A stretch of DNA of 64,000 nt from Nocardia arthritidis (lineage in GTDB: Bacteria; Actinomycetota; Actinomycetes; Mycobacteriales; Mycobacteriaceae), in assembly GCF_011801145.1 (NCBI RefSeq), contig NZ_CP046172.1:186001-250000 (forward strand), in the 5' to 3' direction. Positions 30,011 through 39,383 of this stretch are shown here, in pieces (within the stretch, counting starts at the first letter, position 1; each line of letters starts with the position of its first letter). The notes beneath the pieces are model-generated. The model was not told where the DNA came from, searched no databases, and saw only the letters and a list, made by a program, of their open reading frames with translations. Made by a program: the position numbers and the translations under genes.

Positions 30011-30568
30011 ATGACCGATGAGTCCGACGGCGCCGTGCCGGATTCGGAGGAGTACGTAGCCGAATCTCGTTGGATTACTTGGAAGGAATCCGCGGCCCGG
30101 CGCTTCACCCGCGCCGCGGTCGCGCCCGAGCCGCCCGCCGAACCCTTCCGCAGCCCGCGGGCGTTCGGGGTGTGGAGCGTCGAAGCGGCGCGCGGACTGC
30201 TCGACGTGCAGTTCCGCCGTCCGGCCACGGTGACGTTGCTGCCGCTGGCCTACATACTCGGCCTGGCCTTCGCCTTCGGCACGCCGATCGCGCTGACGGT
30301 TTTGATATGGCGGCATTCGGTGTTGCTCGGGGTGCTCGCCGCGCTGATCGCGCTGCCGTTGGCGCTGACCATCGCCGCCGCCGTCCGGCTGATGCTGGAG
30401 TTCCTGGTGAACGCGGCGCTGCTGGCGAGCCGGGTCGAGCACATCAGCGAACTCGCCGACGACCTGTTTCAGGCACTGTCGGATGTGGCCGAACCGGTCA
30501 ACCAGCTCTCCGAGGACGTTCGGGCGGTGCAGTTCTGGCGGTTCCGCAAGCGCGGTCCGCGCAAGTAG
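30011..30568 (+). CDS. DUF4282-type membrane protein
   Basis: A 185-residue protein with a charged N-terminal third (about 65 residues, Pro/Ala/Glu-rich), the segment FGVWSVEAARGLLDVQFRRP, two adjacent membrane helices (LLPLAYILGLAFAFGTPIAL and LLGVLAALIALPLALTIAAA), and a soluble C-terminus ending in KRGPRK. The helix pair matches the DUF4282 family, whose function is unknown. ATG 30011 is chosen because the longer ORF from 29858 begins in sequence unlike the family. Confidence 0.75.
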   Translation: MTDESDGAVPDSEEYVAESRWITWKESAARRFTRAAVAPEPPAEPFRSPRAFGVWSVEAARGLLDVQFRRPATVTLLPLAYILGLAFAFGTPIALTVLIWRHSVLLGVLAALIALPLALTIAAAVRLMLEFLVNAALLASRVEHISELADDLFQALSDVAEPVNQLSEDVRAVQFWRFRKRGPRK

Positions 30569-30771
30569 CCGCCGAAATGCCAGGTGTGCCAAACCTGTTC
30601 GGCATTGCGACGACAGTGGCGTACCTGCGCCACCTACCGTAACCATGACCAGTTCAACTGTGAAACAATGCGTTTCGAATATCCGGATGTTCAGATCTGG
30701 TACGCACTTCGACAAGCGCCATCCTGCGAATACGGGAGATTCGCGGATCCGCGCACGGATTAGGGGGAAGC

Positions 30772-31647
30772 ATGGCTTTACCGCAGGGCATCACGGGGTC
30801 GACCATGCCCCGTCGACAGCTCGGCCGACACCTTCGTGACCTGCGCAATCGCGCACGGATGACCACCAGGATGGCGGCGCAGCAGCTCGAGTGGTCCGAG
30901 GCCAAGATCTGGCGCATCGAAACCGGGCAGACCTCGCTGCGCAGTCTCGATGTCGAGGCCATGTGCAAGATCTACGGCGCGCCAACCGATCTGGTCGAAC
31001 CGCTGGCCGCGCTGGCCCGCGAGACCAAGGCGCGCGGCTGGTGGACCGCGTACAGCGAGGTGATCCCCGAGGGCTTCGAGGTGTACATCGGCCTGGAGGA
31101 GGCGGCCGAGCGGCTGTCCAGCTACGAGAACGAGCTGGTGCCCGGCCTGCTGCAGACCGAGGCGTACACCCGGGCGCTGCTCACCGCATCCCGCCCGGAG
31201 CTGTCCGAGGCCGAGGTAGCCCGCCGGATCGAGCTGCGGGTGGCGCGCCAGGCACAGCTCACCCGCGCCGCGAACCCGCTGCGGTTGGACGCGGTGATCG
31301 GCGAGTCGGTGCTGTGGCGGCACATCGGCGGTGCCGAGGTGATGACCGAACAGCTCGACCACCTGCTCGCCCTCGCCGAGCTGCCGAATGTGCGCATTCG
31401 GGTGGTGCCCGCGGATTCGGGCTACCACGACGGGATGGACGCCGGTCCGTTCGTGCTGCTGGAGTTCCCGGAGCGCAGCGCGGGCGAACTCGCCGAGCCG
31501 CCGGTGGTCTACGTCGAGGCGTTCACCGGTCCGGTGTACCTGGACAAGGAACACGAAATCGACCGGTACCGAAAGGCTTTCGCGAATACTCAGGCGGTCG
31601 CCGCCGATGCGCGCCCGGCCGTCGAGGCCGCGCGGCGCAGGTTCTGA
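30772..31647 (+). CDS. XRE-family regulator with Scr1-type (DUF5753) C-terminus
   Basis: A 291-residue regulator. Residues about 17-75 form a helix-turn-helix (LGRHLRDLRNRARMTTRMAA, then SEAKIWRIETGQTSLRSLDV). The remainder is the DUF5753 domain (YENELVPGLLQTEAYTRALL; PNVRIRVVPADSGYHDGMDA; VYLDKEHEIDRYRKAF). These proteins usually act with a small DUF397 partner, and Scr1-like pairs have been called antitoxin-like. No DUF397 ORF follows here: its stop directly abuts the convergent MarR gene. GGGGGA precedes ATG 30772. Confidence 0.9.
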   Translation: MALPQGITGSTMPRRQLGRHLRDLRNRARMTTRMAAQQLEWSEAKIWRIETGQTSLRSLDVEAMCKIYGAPTDLVEPLAALARETKARGWWTAYSEVIPEGFEVYIGLEEAAERLSSYENELVPGLLQTEAYTRALLTASRPELSEAEVARRIELRVARQAQLTRAANPLRLDAVIGESVLWRHIGGAEVMTEQLDHLLALAELPNVRIRVVPADSGYHDGMDAGPFVLLEFPERSAGELAEPPVVYVEAFTGPVYLDKEHEIDRYRKAFANTQAVAADARPAVEAARRRF

Positions 31648-32079
31648 TCACCAGAAGCGGTGCAGGGTCTCCCGATGCGTCGGTAGCGCCTGCTCATACA
31701 CCTCGCGGCCCTTGTCGGTGAGGCAGACGAAGACGGCGCGCCGGTCGTCGGCGCACATACTGCGCGCGACCAGGCCGTCTTTCTCCAAGCGGGCGACGGC
31801 CCGGGACAGCGCGCTCTGGCTCAGATAGATGTCGTTGGCCAGATCGCTCATTCGATAGTTGCCGCAATCGGCGTCGACCAGCCGGTCGAGCGTTTCGAAC
31901 TCGCTGAGCCCGATTCGGTGCCTGCCCTGCAGTTCTTTTTCGAGTGCGCAGCTGACGAGGGCGTGTCGGTCGAGCAGTTCGCGCCACTCCGCCACCAGTC
32001 CGGTGTGCCCTGTGGCGCGCCGGACCACTGGGGCCTCCGACTTGCAGACGTCGGCGTCAATCATTGACGGCTTCGACAT
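31648..32079 (-). CDS. MarR-family transcriptional regulator
   Basis: A 143-residue winged-helix regulator: GLSEFETLDRLVDADCGNYR, recognition helix YLSQSALSRAVARLEKDGLV and wing SMCADDRRAVFVCLTDKGRE. The cysteines in the N-terminal and DNA-binding parts (SCALEKEL, DADCGN, SMCADD) could respond to oxidation, but this is speculation. It is divergent from the MFS transporter at 32165, and three direct repeats lie in the shared promoter, so it most likely represses the transporter and itself. Confidence 0.9.
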   Translation of the reverse strand: MSKPSMIDADVCKSEAPVVRRATGHTGLVAEWRELLDRHALVSCALEKELQGRHRIGLSEFETLDRLVDADCGNYRMSDLANDIYLSQSALSRAVARLEKDGLVARSMCADDRRAVFVCLTDKGREVYEQALPTHRETLHRFW

Positions 32080-32116
32080 GTGCCCATCCTAGTGATCACC
32101 GGCCATCCATGCAACT

Positions 32117-32156
32117 GCATTTAATGTGTTGGCATTTAATGCGCGTGCATGTAATG
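32117..32156. promoter_or_regulatory. Three-copy 15-base-spaced operator candidate
   Basis: The decamer GCATTTAATG occurs at 32117-32126 and 32132-32141, with GCATGTAATG at 32147-32156. The starts are exactly 15 bases apart. Each copy is close to an inverted repeat (GCATT/AATGC). The array lies between the divergent marR and MFS genes, ending 8 bases before the transporter ATG. Confidence 0.65.
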
Positions 32157-32164
32157 TTCCCGCC

Positions 32165-33637
32165 ATGACTTCACCAGCAACCCTCTCGGCCGCCCCGACG
32201 GCGACCGATCCGACCAGATGGTCCGCACGGCTCTGGGGCATGCTGATCACGCTCTGCATCGTTCTTTTCCTCGACGGCCTCGACGTTTCGATGATCGGCG
32301 TCGCGCTCCCCTCCATCGGCACCGAACTCGGACTCACCACCTCCACCCTGCAGTGGCTGGTCAGCGGCTACGTCCTCGGATACGGCGGACTGCTGCTGCT
32401 CGGCGGCCGCACCGCCGACCTGCTCGGCCGCCGCAAGGTCTTCCTGATCGCGCTCGCCGTCTTCGCGCTGGCCTCGCTGGCCGGTGGACTGGTCAGCTCC
32501 GGTCCGCTGCTGATCCTCACGCGCTTCGTGAAGGGTCTGGCCGCCGCGTTCACCGCGCCCACCGGCCTGTCCATCATCACCACCAACTTCGGTGAGGGCC
32601 CGGCCCGCAACAAGGCGCTGTCCATCTACACCGTATTCGGTGCGGGCGGCTACTCGATGGGCCTGCTGTTCGGCGGCCTGATGACCGGCGTCGGCTGGCG
32701 CTGGACCTTCCTGCTCCCGGTGCCGATCGCGATCGCCGCACTGGTCGCCGCCACCTTCCTGGTCCCCAAGGACGAGGCCGCCGAAGAGGGCGGACACGAC
32801 ATCCTCGGCGCGGTGCTGTCCAGCGCGGGCATGCTGCTGCTGGTCTACACCGTGGTCTCCGCGCCGCAGGTCGGCTGGGGTTCGCTGCGCACCATCGGCT
32901 CGTTCGTGCTGACGGCCGCGCTGTTCGCCGGCTTCGTCGCGGTGGAGAAGAAGGTGAAGTACCCGCTGGTGCGGCTCGGCATCCTGCGCAAGTCCTCGCT
33001 GGTGCGGGCCAGCCTCGCCATCATCGCGGTGGGCGGCTCCTACTTCAGCTGGCAGTTCATCACCACGCTCTACCTGCAGGACACCCTGCACTGGTCGCCG
33101 CTGCACCTGGCGCTCGCGCTACTGCCGGTGGGTCTGCTCGTCGTCGCATCGGCCTTCGTCTCCGACAAGCTGGTCGACCGCTTCGGCACCGGACCGATCA
33201 TCGCCGTCACCATGGTCGTCATGGCCATCGGCTACCTGCTGTTCCTGCGGCTGGACACCGCGCCGTCGTACCTGTCGATGCTGCTGCCCGCGGTGCTGCT
33301 GATCGGCATCGGCTGGGTCGGCTTCCCGGCCATCAACATCCAGGCCACCAGCGGTATCGATGACGACGAGCAGGGTCTGGCGGCCGGCGTGCTGCAGACC
33401 TCGATGCAGGTCGGCGCGGCCATCGTGCTCGCGGTGACCACCGCCATCGTCACCTCGGGCACGCACGCAGAAACCTCGCCCGCGGCGATGCTGGACACCT
33501 ACCGTCCCGGCTTGGAATTCGCGGCAGGCGTCTCCATCGTCGGTGCGCTGGTCGCGCTGCTGGCCTTCGCCCCGAAGTTCCGCAGGCAGGAGGCCGAAAA
33601 GGTCGCCGCCGAAAAGGAACTCGAACTCGTCGGCTGA
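32165..33637 (+). CDS. MFS drug efflux transporter, DHA2 (14-helix) type
   Basis: A 490-residue major facilitator protein with the DHA2 pattern: helix 1 LITLCIVLFLDGLDVSMIGV, antiporter segment LQWLVSGYVLGYGGLLLLGG, motif A GRTADLLGRRKVFLIAL, and motif C-like GAGGYSMGLLFGGLMTGVGWRW. Proton-driven drug export is the usual role. ATG 32165 is chosen; the ORF extension to 32126 runs through the operator repeats. It is probably controlled by the divergent MarR protein and ends at a strong terminator. Confidence 0.92.
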   Translation: MTSPATLSAAPTATDPTRWSARLWGMLITLCIVLFLDGLDVSMIGVALPSIGTELGLTTSTLQWLVSGYVLGYGGLLLLGGRTADLLGRRKVFLIALAVFALASLAGGLVSSGPLLILTRFVKGLAAAFTAPTGLSIITTNFGEGPARNKALSIYTVFGAGGYSMGLLFGGLMTGVGWRWTFLLPVPIAIAALVAATFLVPKDEAAEEGGHDILGAVLSSAGMLLLVYTVVSAPQVGWGSLRTIGSFVLTAALFAGFVAVEKKVKYPLVRLGILRKSSLVRASLAIIAVGGSYFSWQFITTLYLQDTLHWSPLHLALALLPVGLLVVASAFVSDKLVDRFGTGPIIAVTMVVMAIGYLLFLRLDTAPSYLSMLLPAVLLIGIGWVGFPAINIQATSGIDDDEQGLAAGVLQTSMQVGAAIVLAVTTAIVTSGTHAETSPAAMLDTYRPGLEFAAGVSIVGALVALLAFAPKFRRQEAEKVAAEKELELVG

Positions 33638-33659
33638 AACCCCTCACGGCCGACAAAAT

Positions 33660-33697
33660 CGAACGCCCCCACCTACGTCGGAAGGTGGGGGCGTTCG
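33660..33697. terminator. Bidirectional terminator between MFS gene and rmlC
   Basis: A perfect 15-bp stem (CGAACGCCCCCACCT and complement) with an 8-base loop lies in the 67 bases between convergent stops. AT-rich bases flank both sides. Confidence 0.85.
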
Positions 33698-33704
33698 GTT
33701 ATCT

Positions 33705-34253
33705 TCACGAAAATGGCGGGGCGGCACTGTCTTTCGCCGAACGGATGAAGGTGAGCGGCTTACCGTCCCGGCCGACGGTCGGCCATTCGATGGCCAGCGT
33801 CGGATCGAAAGCGTCGATCTCCCTGTCGAATTCGGGCGTGTACTCCAGCGAACACAGGTAGGTCACCGTCGAGTCGTCCTCCAGGGAGAGGATCGCGTGC
33901 CCCAAACCCTCGGCCAGGAATATCGAACGCCGGTCGACATCGTCGAGAATCACGCTGTCCCAGCGCCCGTACGTCGGCGAGCCGGGGCGCAGATCCACCA
34001 CGACATCGAGGAAGGCGCCGCGCACACAGGACACGTACTTCGCCTGTCCCGGCGGATCTTCCGTGTAGTGGATGCCGCGCAGCACGCCCGCAGCGGAGAC
34101 CGACAGATTCACCTGGCACAGCTCGAACTCGCGCCCGGTCACCTTCTCGAATTCGGTTGCCTTGAACGTTTCGGCGAAAGTGCCACGCGCGTCCCCGAAT
34201 TGGCGCGGGGTGATCACCCAGGCGCCGGGGACGGACATCTCACGGAATTCCAT
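33705..34253 (-). CDS. rmlC: RmlC dTDP-4-dehydrorhamnose 3,5-epimerase
   Basis: Third enzyme of dTDP-L-rhamnose synthesis, which supplies the rhamnose of the arabinogalactan linker. 182 residues of cupin fold: REMSVPGAWVITP, VNLSVSAAGVLRGIHY (catalytic His), QAKYVSCVRGAFLDVVVDLR, GSPTYGRWDSVILDD, LAEGLGHAILSL, and CSLEYTPEFDREIDAFDPTL with the conserved Tyr. It is somewhat shorter at the C-terminus than mycobacterial RmlC (about 202). Two bases separate it from the rmlA stop, so the two genes form an operon. ATG 34238 is an alternative start. Confidence 0.93.
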   Translation of the reverse strand: MEFREMSVPGAWVITPRQFGDARGTFAETFKATEFEKVTGREFELCQVNLSVSAAGVLRGIHYTEDPPGQAKYVSCVRGAFLDVVVDLRPGSPTYGRWDSVILDDVDRRSIFLAEGLGHAILSLEDDSTVTYLCSLEYTPEFDREIDAFDPTLAIEWPTVGRDGKPLTFIRSAKDSAAPPFS

Positions 34254-34255
34254 AC

Positions 34256-35125
34256 CTAGTCCCGTCCACGATCCAGCAGGCCGAGCAGGTAGGTGCCGTA
34301 GCCGGAGCGGACAAGCGCCTCGGCCCGTACGCGCAGCTGCTCGTCGTCGATGAAGCCCATGCGCCAGGCGACCTCTTCCGGCACACCGATTTTCAGGCCC
34401 TGTCGCTGCTCGATGGTGCGCACGTAATTGGCGGCGTCCAGCAGCGAGTCGAAGGTTCCGGTATCGAGCCAGGCCGAACCGCGGGGCAGCACGTCGACCT
34501 GCAGCTTGCCCTGTTCCAGGTAGGCCCGGTTCACGTCGGTGATCTCGTATTCGCCGCGCGCGGACGGCGTCAGCCCGCGCGCGATCTCCACCACGTCGTT
34601 GTCGTAGAAGTACAGCCCGGGGATGGCGTAGTTGGAGCGCGGCGCCTTCGGCTTCTCCTCGATGGAAATGGCCTTGCCGTCGGCGAATTCGACAACGCCG
34701 TACGCCGTCGGATCGGAAACCCAGTAGGCGAACACCGCGCCGCCGTCGATTCCGGCGAAGCGGCTCAGCCCGGTGCCGAGGCCGGGGCCGTGAAAGATGT
34801 TGTCGCCCAGTACAAGTGCCGCACAGTCGGTGCCGATGTGGGCGGCCCCGAGTACGAAGGCCCGAGCCAGGCCGTCGGGTTCGGGCTGCACGACGTAGCT
34901 GATGGACAGGCCGAACTGGCTGCCGTCGCCGAGCAGCCGGGCGAACGCCGCCGCATCCTCCGGTGTGGTGATCACCAAGACGTCCCGGATGCCCGCCAGC
35001 ATCAGCGTGCTGAGCGGGTAGTAGATCATCGGCTTGTCGTATACCGGCACGAGCTGCTTGCTGACGCCGCGCGTGATCGGGTGCAACCGGGACCCGGTGC
35101 CGCCCGCCAAGATGATTCCGCGCAT
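34256..35125 (-). CDS. rmlA: RmlA glucose-1-phosphate thymidylyltransferase
   Basis: First enzyme of dTDP-L-rhamnose synthesis, coupling dTTP and glucose-1-phosphate. 289 residues with the nucleotidyltransferase signature [20 protein letters not shown], then [50 protein letters not shown] and [23 protein letters not shown] 35125 matches the family N-terminus; ATG 35131 is two codons upstream. It is first in the rmlA-rmlC operon; rmlB is about 3 kb away on the other strand and no rmlD is in the window. Confidence 0.95.
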   Translation of the reverse strand: MRGIILAGGTGSRLHPITRGVSKQLVPVYDKPMIYYPLSTLMLAGIRDVLVITTPEDAAAFARLLGDGSQFGLSISYVVQPEPDGLARAFVLGAAHIGTDCAALVLGDNIFHGPGLGTGLSRFAGIDGGAVFAYWVSDPTAYGVVEFADGKAISIEEKPKAPRSNYAIPGLYFYDNDVVEIARGLTPSARGEYEITDVNRAYLEQGKLQVDVLPRGSAWLDTGTFDSLLDAANYVRTIEQRQGLKIGVPEEVAWRMGFIDDEQLRVRAEALVRSGYGTYLLGLLDRGRD

Positions 35126-35242
35126 GACCATGCAGTCTGCCAGTGTCTGTCGGTTCCGGCTCGGGGAGGTTCCGACTCGCCGACGAATTGATCACGGGGG
35201 CGATTGTTGTTGCGTAGGTCACAGTGGACGTGGTGTTCTTGA

Positions 35243-35257
35243 TGACACGTGTTGTCA
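35243..35257. promoter_or_regulatory. Dyad in the rmlA/esterase promoter region
   Basis: TGACACGTGTTGTCA has 5-base inverted arms (TGACA/TGTCA) and a central ACACGTGT palindrome. It lies about 85 bases before the esterase ATG and 118 before the rmlA start. It is a candidate operator; no regulator is identified. Confidence 0.35.
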
Positions 35258-35341
35258 CCGAATACAACCCGTGCGATGTCAGCGCCGACATCGATCCGGA
35301 GATCCTGGGCGGTCTCGGCGCGCCAGTGAGGTAGGTGCGCG

Positions 35342-36334
35342 ATGTCAGCAATCGGCCCCGGGGGATCCGGCACCGTCATGAATCCGGATGGGCCCAGCGC
35401 CCCGGCACGGGTTCTGCTCGCGACCTGTCAGGGTGTCATCCGGCCCGCGCTGCGGGTCGCCCCGATCAATAGGTCGACCATTCCGATCGGCGCCGCCGCG
35501 ATATCCGGTCTGGCCCGGCTGCGGCCGCAACCGCGCGGAATAGAACGAGAACAGGTGGCGCTCAACGGTTTCCGAATGGAGATCCTGCGTCCGTCGGGCG
35601 CGGCGCGGGCGCTGCGGCACGGCGCGATGCTGTACCTGCACGGCGGCGGATTCGCCGTATGCGGGCTGCGCACGCATCGCCCGATCGCGGCCAGCCTGGC
35701 GCGGCGCATCGGGCTGCCGGTGGTGAACGTCGAATACCGGCAGCTGCCCGGTCGGCGCATCACCGATTCGGTGGACGACTGCATGACCGCCTACCGCTGG
35801 CTGCTGCGGCACGGCGCGGATCCGGGGCGCATCGTATTCGCCGGGGATTCGGCAGGCGGATACCTGAGTTTCGCCACGGCGCTGCGCGCGATCGAGGCGG
35901 GCCTGCCCGCGCCGGCCGGGCTGATCGGGCTGAGCCCGCTGCTCGACCTGGATTACGCGGCCAAGCGCGATCACGTCAACGTCACCCGCGATCCCTATAT
36001 CCCGCTGTCCGCGTTGGCCGCGGTGGTGCGGATGGGCGCCGAGGTGGGCGGTGCGCTCGACCCGCTGCTCTCGCCGGTGAACGGCGCGCTGGCCGCGCTG
36101 CCGCCGGTGCTGTTGATCGCCGCCGAGGACGAAATCCTCAGGCACGATTGCGAACTCATGGCCGAACGGCTCACCGCCGCCGGTGTGCCGAATACGCTCG
36201 AGCTGTGGCGCGGTCAGGTGCACGCCTTCATGAGCATCTTCCCGAATCTGCCGGAGGGCAGGGCGGCGCTGGCCCGGGTGTCGCGCTTCGTCCGGGCTCG
36301 GCTCGAGGAACAGGACCAAGCCCGCTCCGCCTGA
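35342..36334 (+). CDS. Alpha/beta-hydrolase, HSL-type esterase
   Basis: A 330-residue hormone-sensitive-lipase-family esterase. The oxyanion motif is in LYLHGGGFAV (about residues 99-103), the nucleophile in GDSAGG (Ser about 170), and the acid and histidine parts follow in LLIAAEDEILRHDCELM and WRGQVHAFMSIFPNLPEG. No signal peptide is obvious. Related proteins hydrolyse short to medium acyl esters; the natural substrate is unknown. It is divergent from rmlA. Confidence 0.9.
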   Translation: MSAIGPGGSGTVMNPDGPSAPARVLLATCQGVIRPALRVAPINRSTIPIGAAAISGLARLRPQPRGIEREQVALNGFRMEILRPSGAARALRHGAMLYLHGGGFAVCGLRTHRPIAASLARRIGLPVVNVEYRQLPGRRITDSVDDCMTAYRWLLRHGADPGRIVFAGDSAGGYLSFATALRAIEAGLPAPAGLIGLSPLLDLDYAAKRDHVNVTRDPYIPLSALAAVVRMGAEVGGALDPLLSPVNGALAALPPVLLIAAEDEILRHDCELMAERLTAAGVPNTLELWRGQVHAFMSIFPNLPEGRAALARVSRFVRARLEEQDQARSA

Positions 36335-36361
36335 CCAGAATTGGCCTGATTGAAAAGGCGG

Positions 36362-36391
36362 CCCCCGTCCCGAACTGTTGCGGGGCGGGGG
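36362..36391. terminator. Hairpin between esterase and secreted-protein gene
   Basis: An 11-bp stem with one G-T pair (CCCCCGTCCCG against CGGGGCGGGGG) and an 8-base loop lies between convergent genes. Confidence 0.6.
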
Positions 36392-36456
36392 TCGCGCTAT
36401 CCCGCCCGGCTGCTGCCGAGCGGGGTTCGTCGCGAGATGCGTTGAGTGCCTTGGTC

Positions 36457-37155
36457 TTACTTGGCGGGCGGCACGAAGGGCTGGTTGATCGTGGTGAAGT
36501 ACTGCGCCGCTGCGGCGATGGCGACCGGCGCGGTGATCACGATGTTCGCCGCGATACCGCCCAGCGGGGCCGCGGTGGCGGCGCCACCGATGCAGCCGAC
36601 GAGCGCGGCCGGGATGAACGGACCGAACAGGCCGACGATGGTCGCCGCGGCCACGGTGGCGCCGACGATGCCACCCAGGACACAGCCGACGGCAGCGCCG
36701 CCGACGGTGCCGACCACGGTCGCCACGGTGGCGGCGAGGGAGATCTCGTCCTTCATCCGGTTCCAGGCGGCCTGTTCCCGGTCGTACGGGGTCTTCCACG
36801 GAGCGACGTCCTCGAACGGGAGTGCGACCGGCTTGTAGGTCGCATGCGCCATGTCGTACTGCGGCGTGAGGGTCGCGGTGTTGCCGGAAATGTTTGCGGC
36901 GATGGGGAATTCGAAGTCGTTGACCCGGAACGTCAGCGGGGTGCCCGCCATGACGGTGCCATTGGCCGACTTGATTTCGAAGACGCCGTTCTCGACGGTC
37001 AGCGAGCCGGCATCGGTCTTCAGGATGGTGCTGGTGCCGTCGCTGCTCGTGTTGACGTTGACGGTGTCGTTGGGCGCGGCGTGCACGGTGCCCGCGGTGA
37101 CGCCGATCGCGGAGATGAGCAGTGCCGACGTGGCGGCAAACTTCTTGATGATCAT
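36457..37155 (-). CDS. Secreted glycine-zipper-like hydrophobic protein (tandem copy 1)
   Basis: A 232-residue exported protein I do not recognise. A Sec signal peptide (MIIKKFAATSALLISAIGVT, cleavage near VHAAP) is followed by an acidic, beta-rich domain (GTPLTFRVNDFEFPIAAN; TPQYDMAHATYKPVALPFED; WKTPYDREQAAWNRMKDEIS). The C-terminal 100 residues are hydrophobic and rich in Gly/Ala with GxxxG spacing and a cysteine pair (GCVLGGIVGA...LVGCIGG). The hydrophobic half suggests membrane insertion or assembly in the mycomembrane, but no porin family is evident. It is a close paralogue of the gene just upstream on the same strand (37345-38055). Confidence 0.78.
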   Translation of the reverse strand: MIIKKFAATSALLISAIGVTAGTVHAAPNDTVNVNTSSDGTSTILKTDAGSLTVENGVFEIKSANGTVMAGTPLTFRVNDFEFPIAANISGNTATLTPQYDMAHATYKPVALPFEDVAPWKTPYDREQAAWNRMKDEISLAATVATVVGTVGGAAVGCVLGGIVGATVAAATIVGLFGPFIPAALVGCIGGAATAAPLGGIAANIVITAPVAIAAAAQYFTTINQPFVPPAK

Positions 37156-37870
37156 GTGCTGTGGTCCTCTATCAGGTGCGTTTGCAAGTGGTAGTGACCG
37201 GTAACTGAATTCGCGAATCTTCAGCAACTCGGCCGGGCCAAGAGAAACCCCGCCCGGTAAGGCTGCCGGGCGGGGTTCCTGGCTCGCTGTTCGGTTGTGC
37301 GAGTTCAGTTGTGTGAATTCAGTTGTGCGAGAAGGTGCTTCGTCTCACTTGGACGGTGCCGGGGTGAACGGCGCGTTGATGGTGGTGAAGTACTGCACGG
37401 CGGCCGCGATGGCGACCGGCGCGGTGATCAGGATGTTGGTCGCGATACCACCGAGCGGAGCGGCGGTGGCGGCGCCACCGATGCAGCCGACGAGCGCGGC
37501 CGGGATGAACGGGCCGAACAGACCGGCGATGGTCGCCGCGGCCACGGTCGCGCCGACGATGCCGCCGAGCACGCAACCGACGGTCGCGCCGCCGATGGTG
37601 CCGACCACGGTCGCGACGGTCGCGGCGAGGGAGATCTCGTCCTTCATCCGGTTCCAGGCGGCCTGCTCACGGTCGTACGGGGTCTTCCACGGAGCGACGT
37701 CCTCGTACGGCAACGCGACCGGCTTGTAGGTCGCGTGGTCCATGTCGTACTGCGGGGTCAGGGTCACCGACTTGTCGGCGACGTTCGCGGCGATCGGGAA
37801 TTCGAAGTCGTTGACCCGGAACGTCAGCGGGGTACCCGCCATGACGGTCCCGTCGGCGGCCTTGATCTTC
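36470..37870. repeat. Tandem gene duplication, about 0.9-kb spacing
   Basis: The DNA of 36470-36970 and 37360-37870 is nearly the same, with long identical stretches and mostly third-position changes, whereas the 5' ends and intergenic parts differ. The duplication is recent or kept uniform by gene conversion. Confidence 0.8.
37246..37277 (-). terminator. Terminator between the tandem secreted-protein genes
   Basis: A perfect 12-bp stem (AACCCCGCCCGG and complement) with an 8-base loop. On the minus strand it is followed by TTTCTCTT. It would separate copy 2 from copy 1, implying independent transcription. Confidence 0.8.
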
Positions 37871-38055
37871 AGTACCCCGTCCTCGACGTCGATCGAGCCC
37901 GAGTCGGTCTTGATAACGGTGGCGTTGGCGTTGTCGGGAGACTGAGCGACGCTCACTCCCACCTGCTCGGCCGGTTGCGCGTTGACAGTGCCCGCGGTGA
38001 CGCCGAGGGCGGCGATCACCAACGCCGACGTCGCGGCGAATTTCCTCATCAGCAT
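37345..38055 (-). CDS. Secreted glycine-zipper-like hydrophobic protein (tandem copy 2)
   Basis: A 236-residue paralogue of 36457-37155 with the same layout: signal peptide MLMRKFAATSALVIAALGVT (cleavage near VNAQP), divergent N-terminal 50 residues, then a nearly identical C-terminal 170 residues from GTVMAGTPLTFRVNDFEFP to the end. The tail differs (NAPFTPAPSK here, NQPFVPPAK in copy 1). The strong conservation of the hydrophobic part and drift of the mature N-terminus suggest a structural tail and a variable exposed part. Function unknown. Confidence 0.78.
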   Translation of the reverse strand: MLMRKFAATSALVIAALGVTAGTVNAQPAEQVGVSVAQSPDNANATVIKTDSGSIDVEDGVLKIKAADGTVMAGTPLTFRVNDFEFPIAANVADKSVTLTPQYDMDHATYKPVALPYEDVAPWKTPYDREQAAWNRMKDEISLAATVATVVGTIGGATVGCVLGGIVGATVAAATIAGLFGPFIPAALVGCIGGAATAAPLGGIATNILITAPVAIAAAVQYFTTINAPFTPAPSK

Positions 38056-39377
<1,322 letters not shown>

Positions 39378-39383
39378 GGCCGT

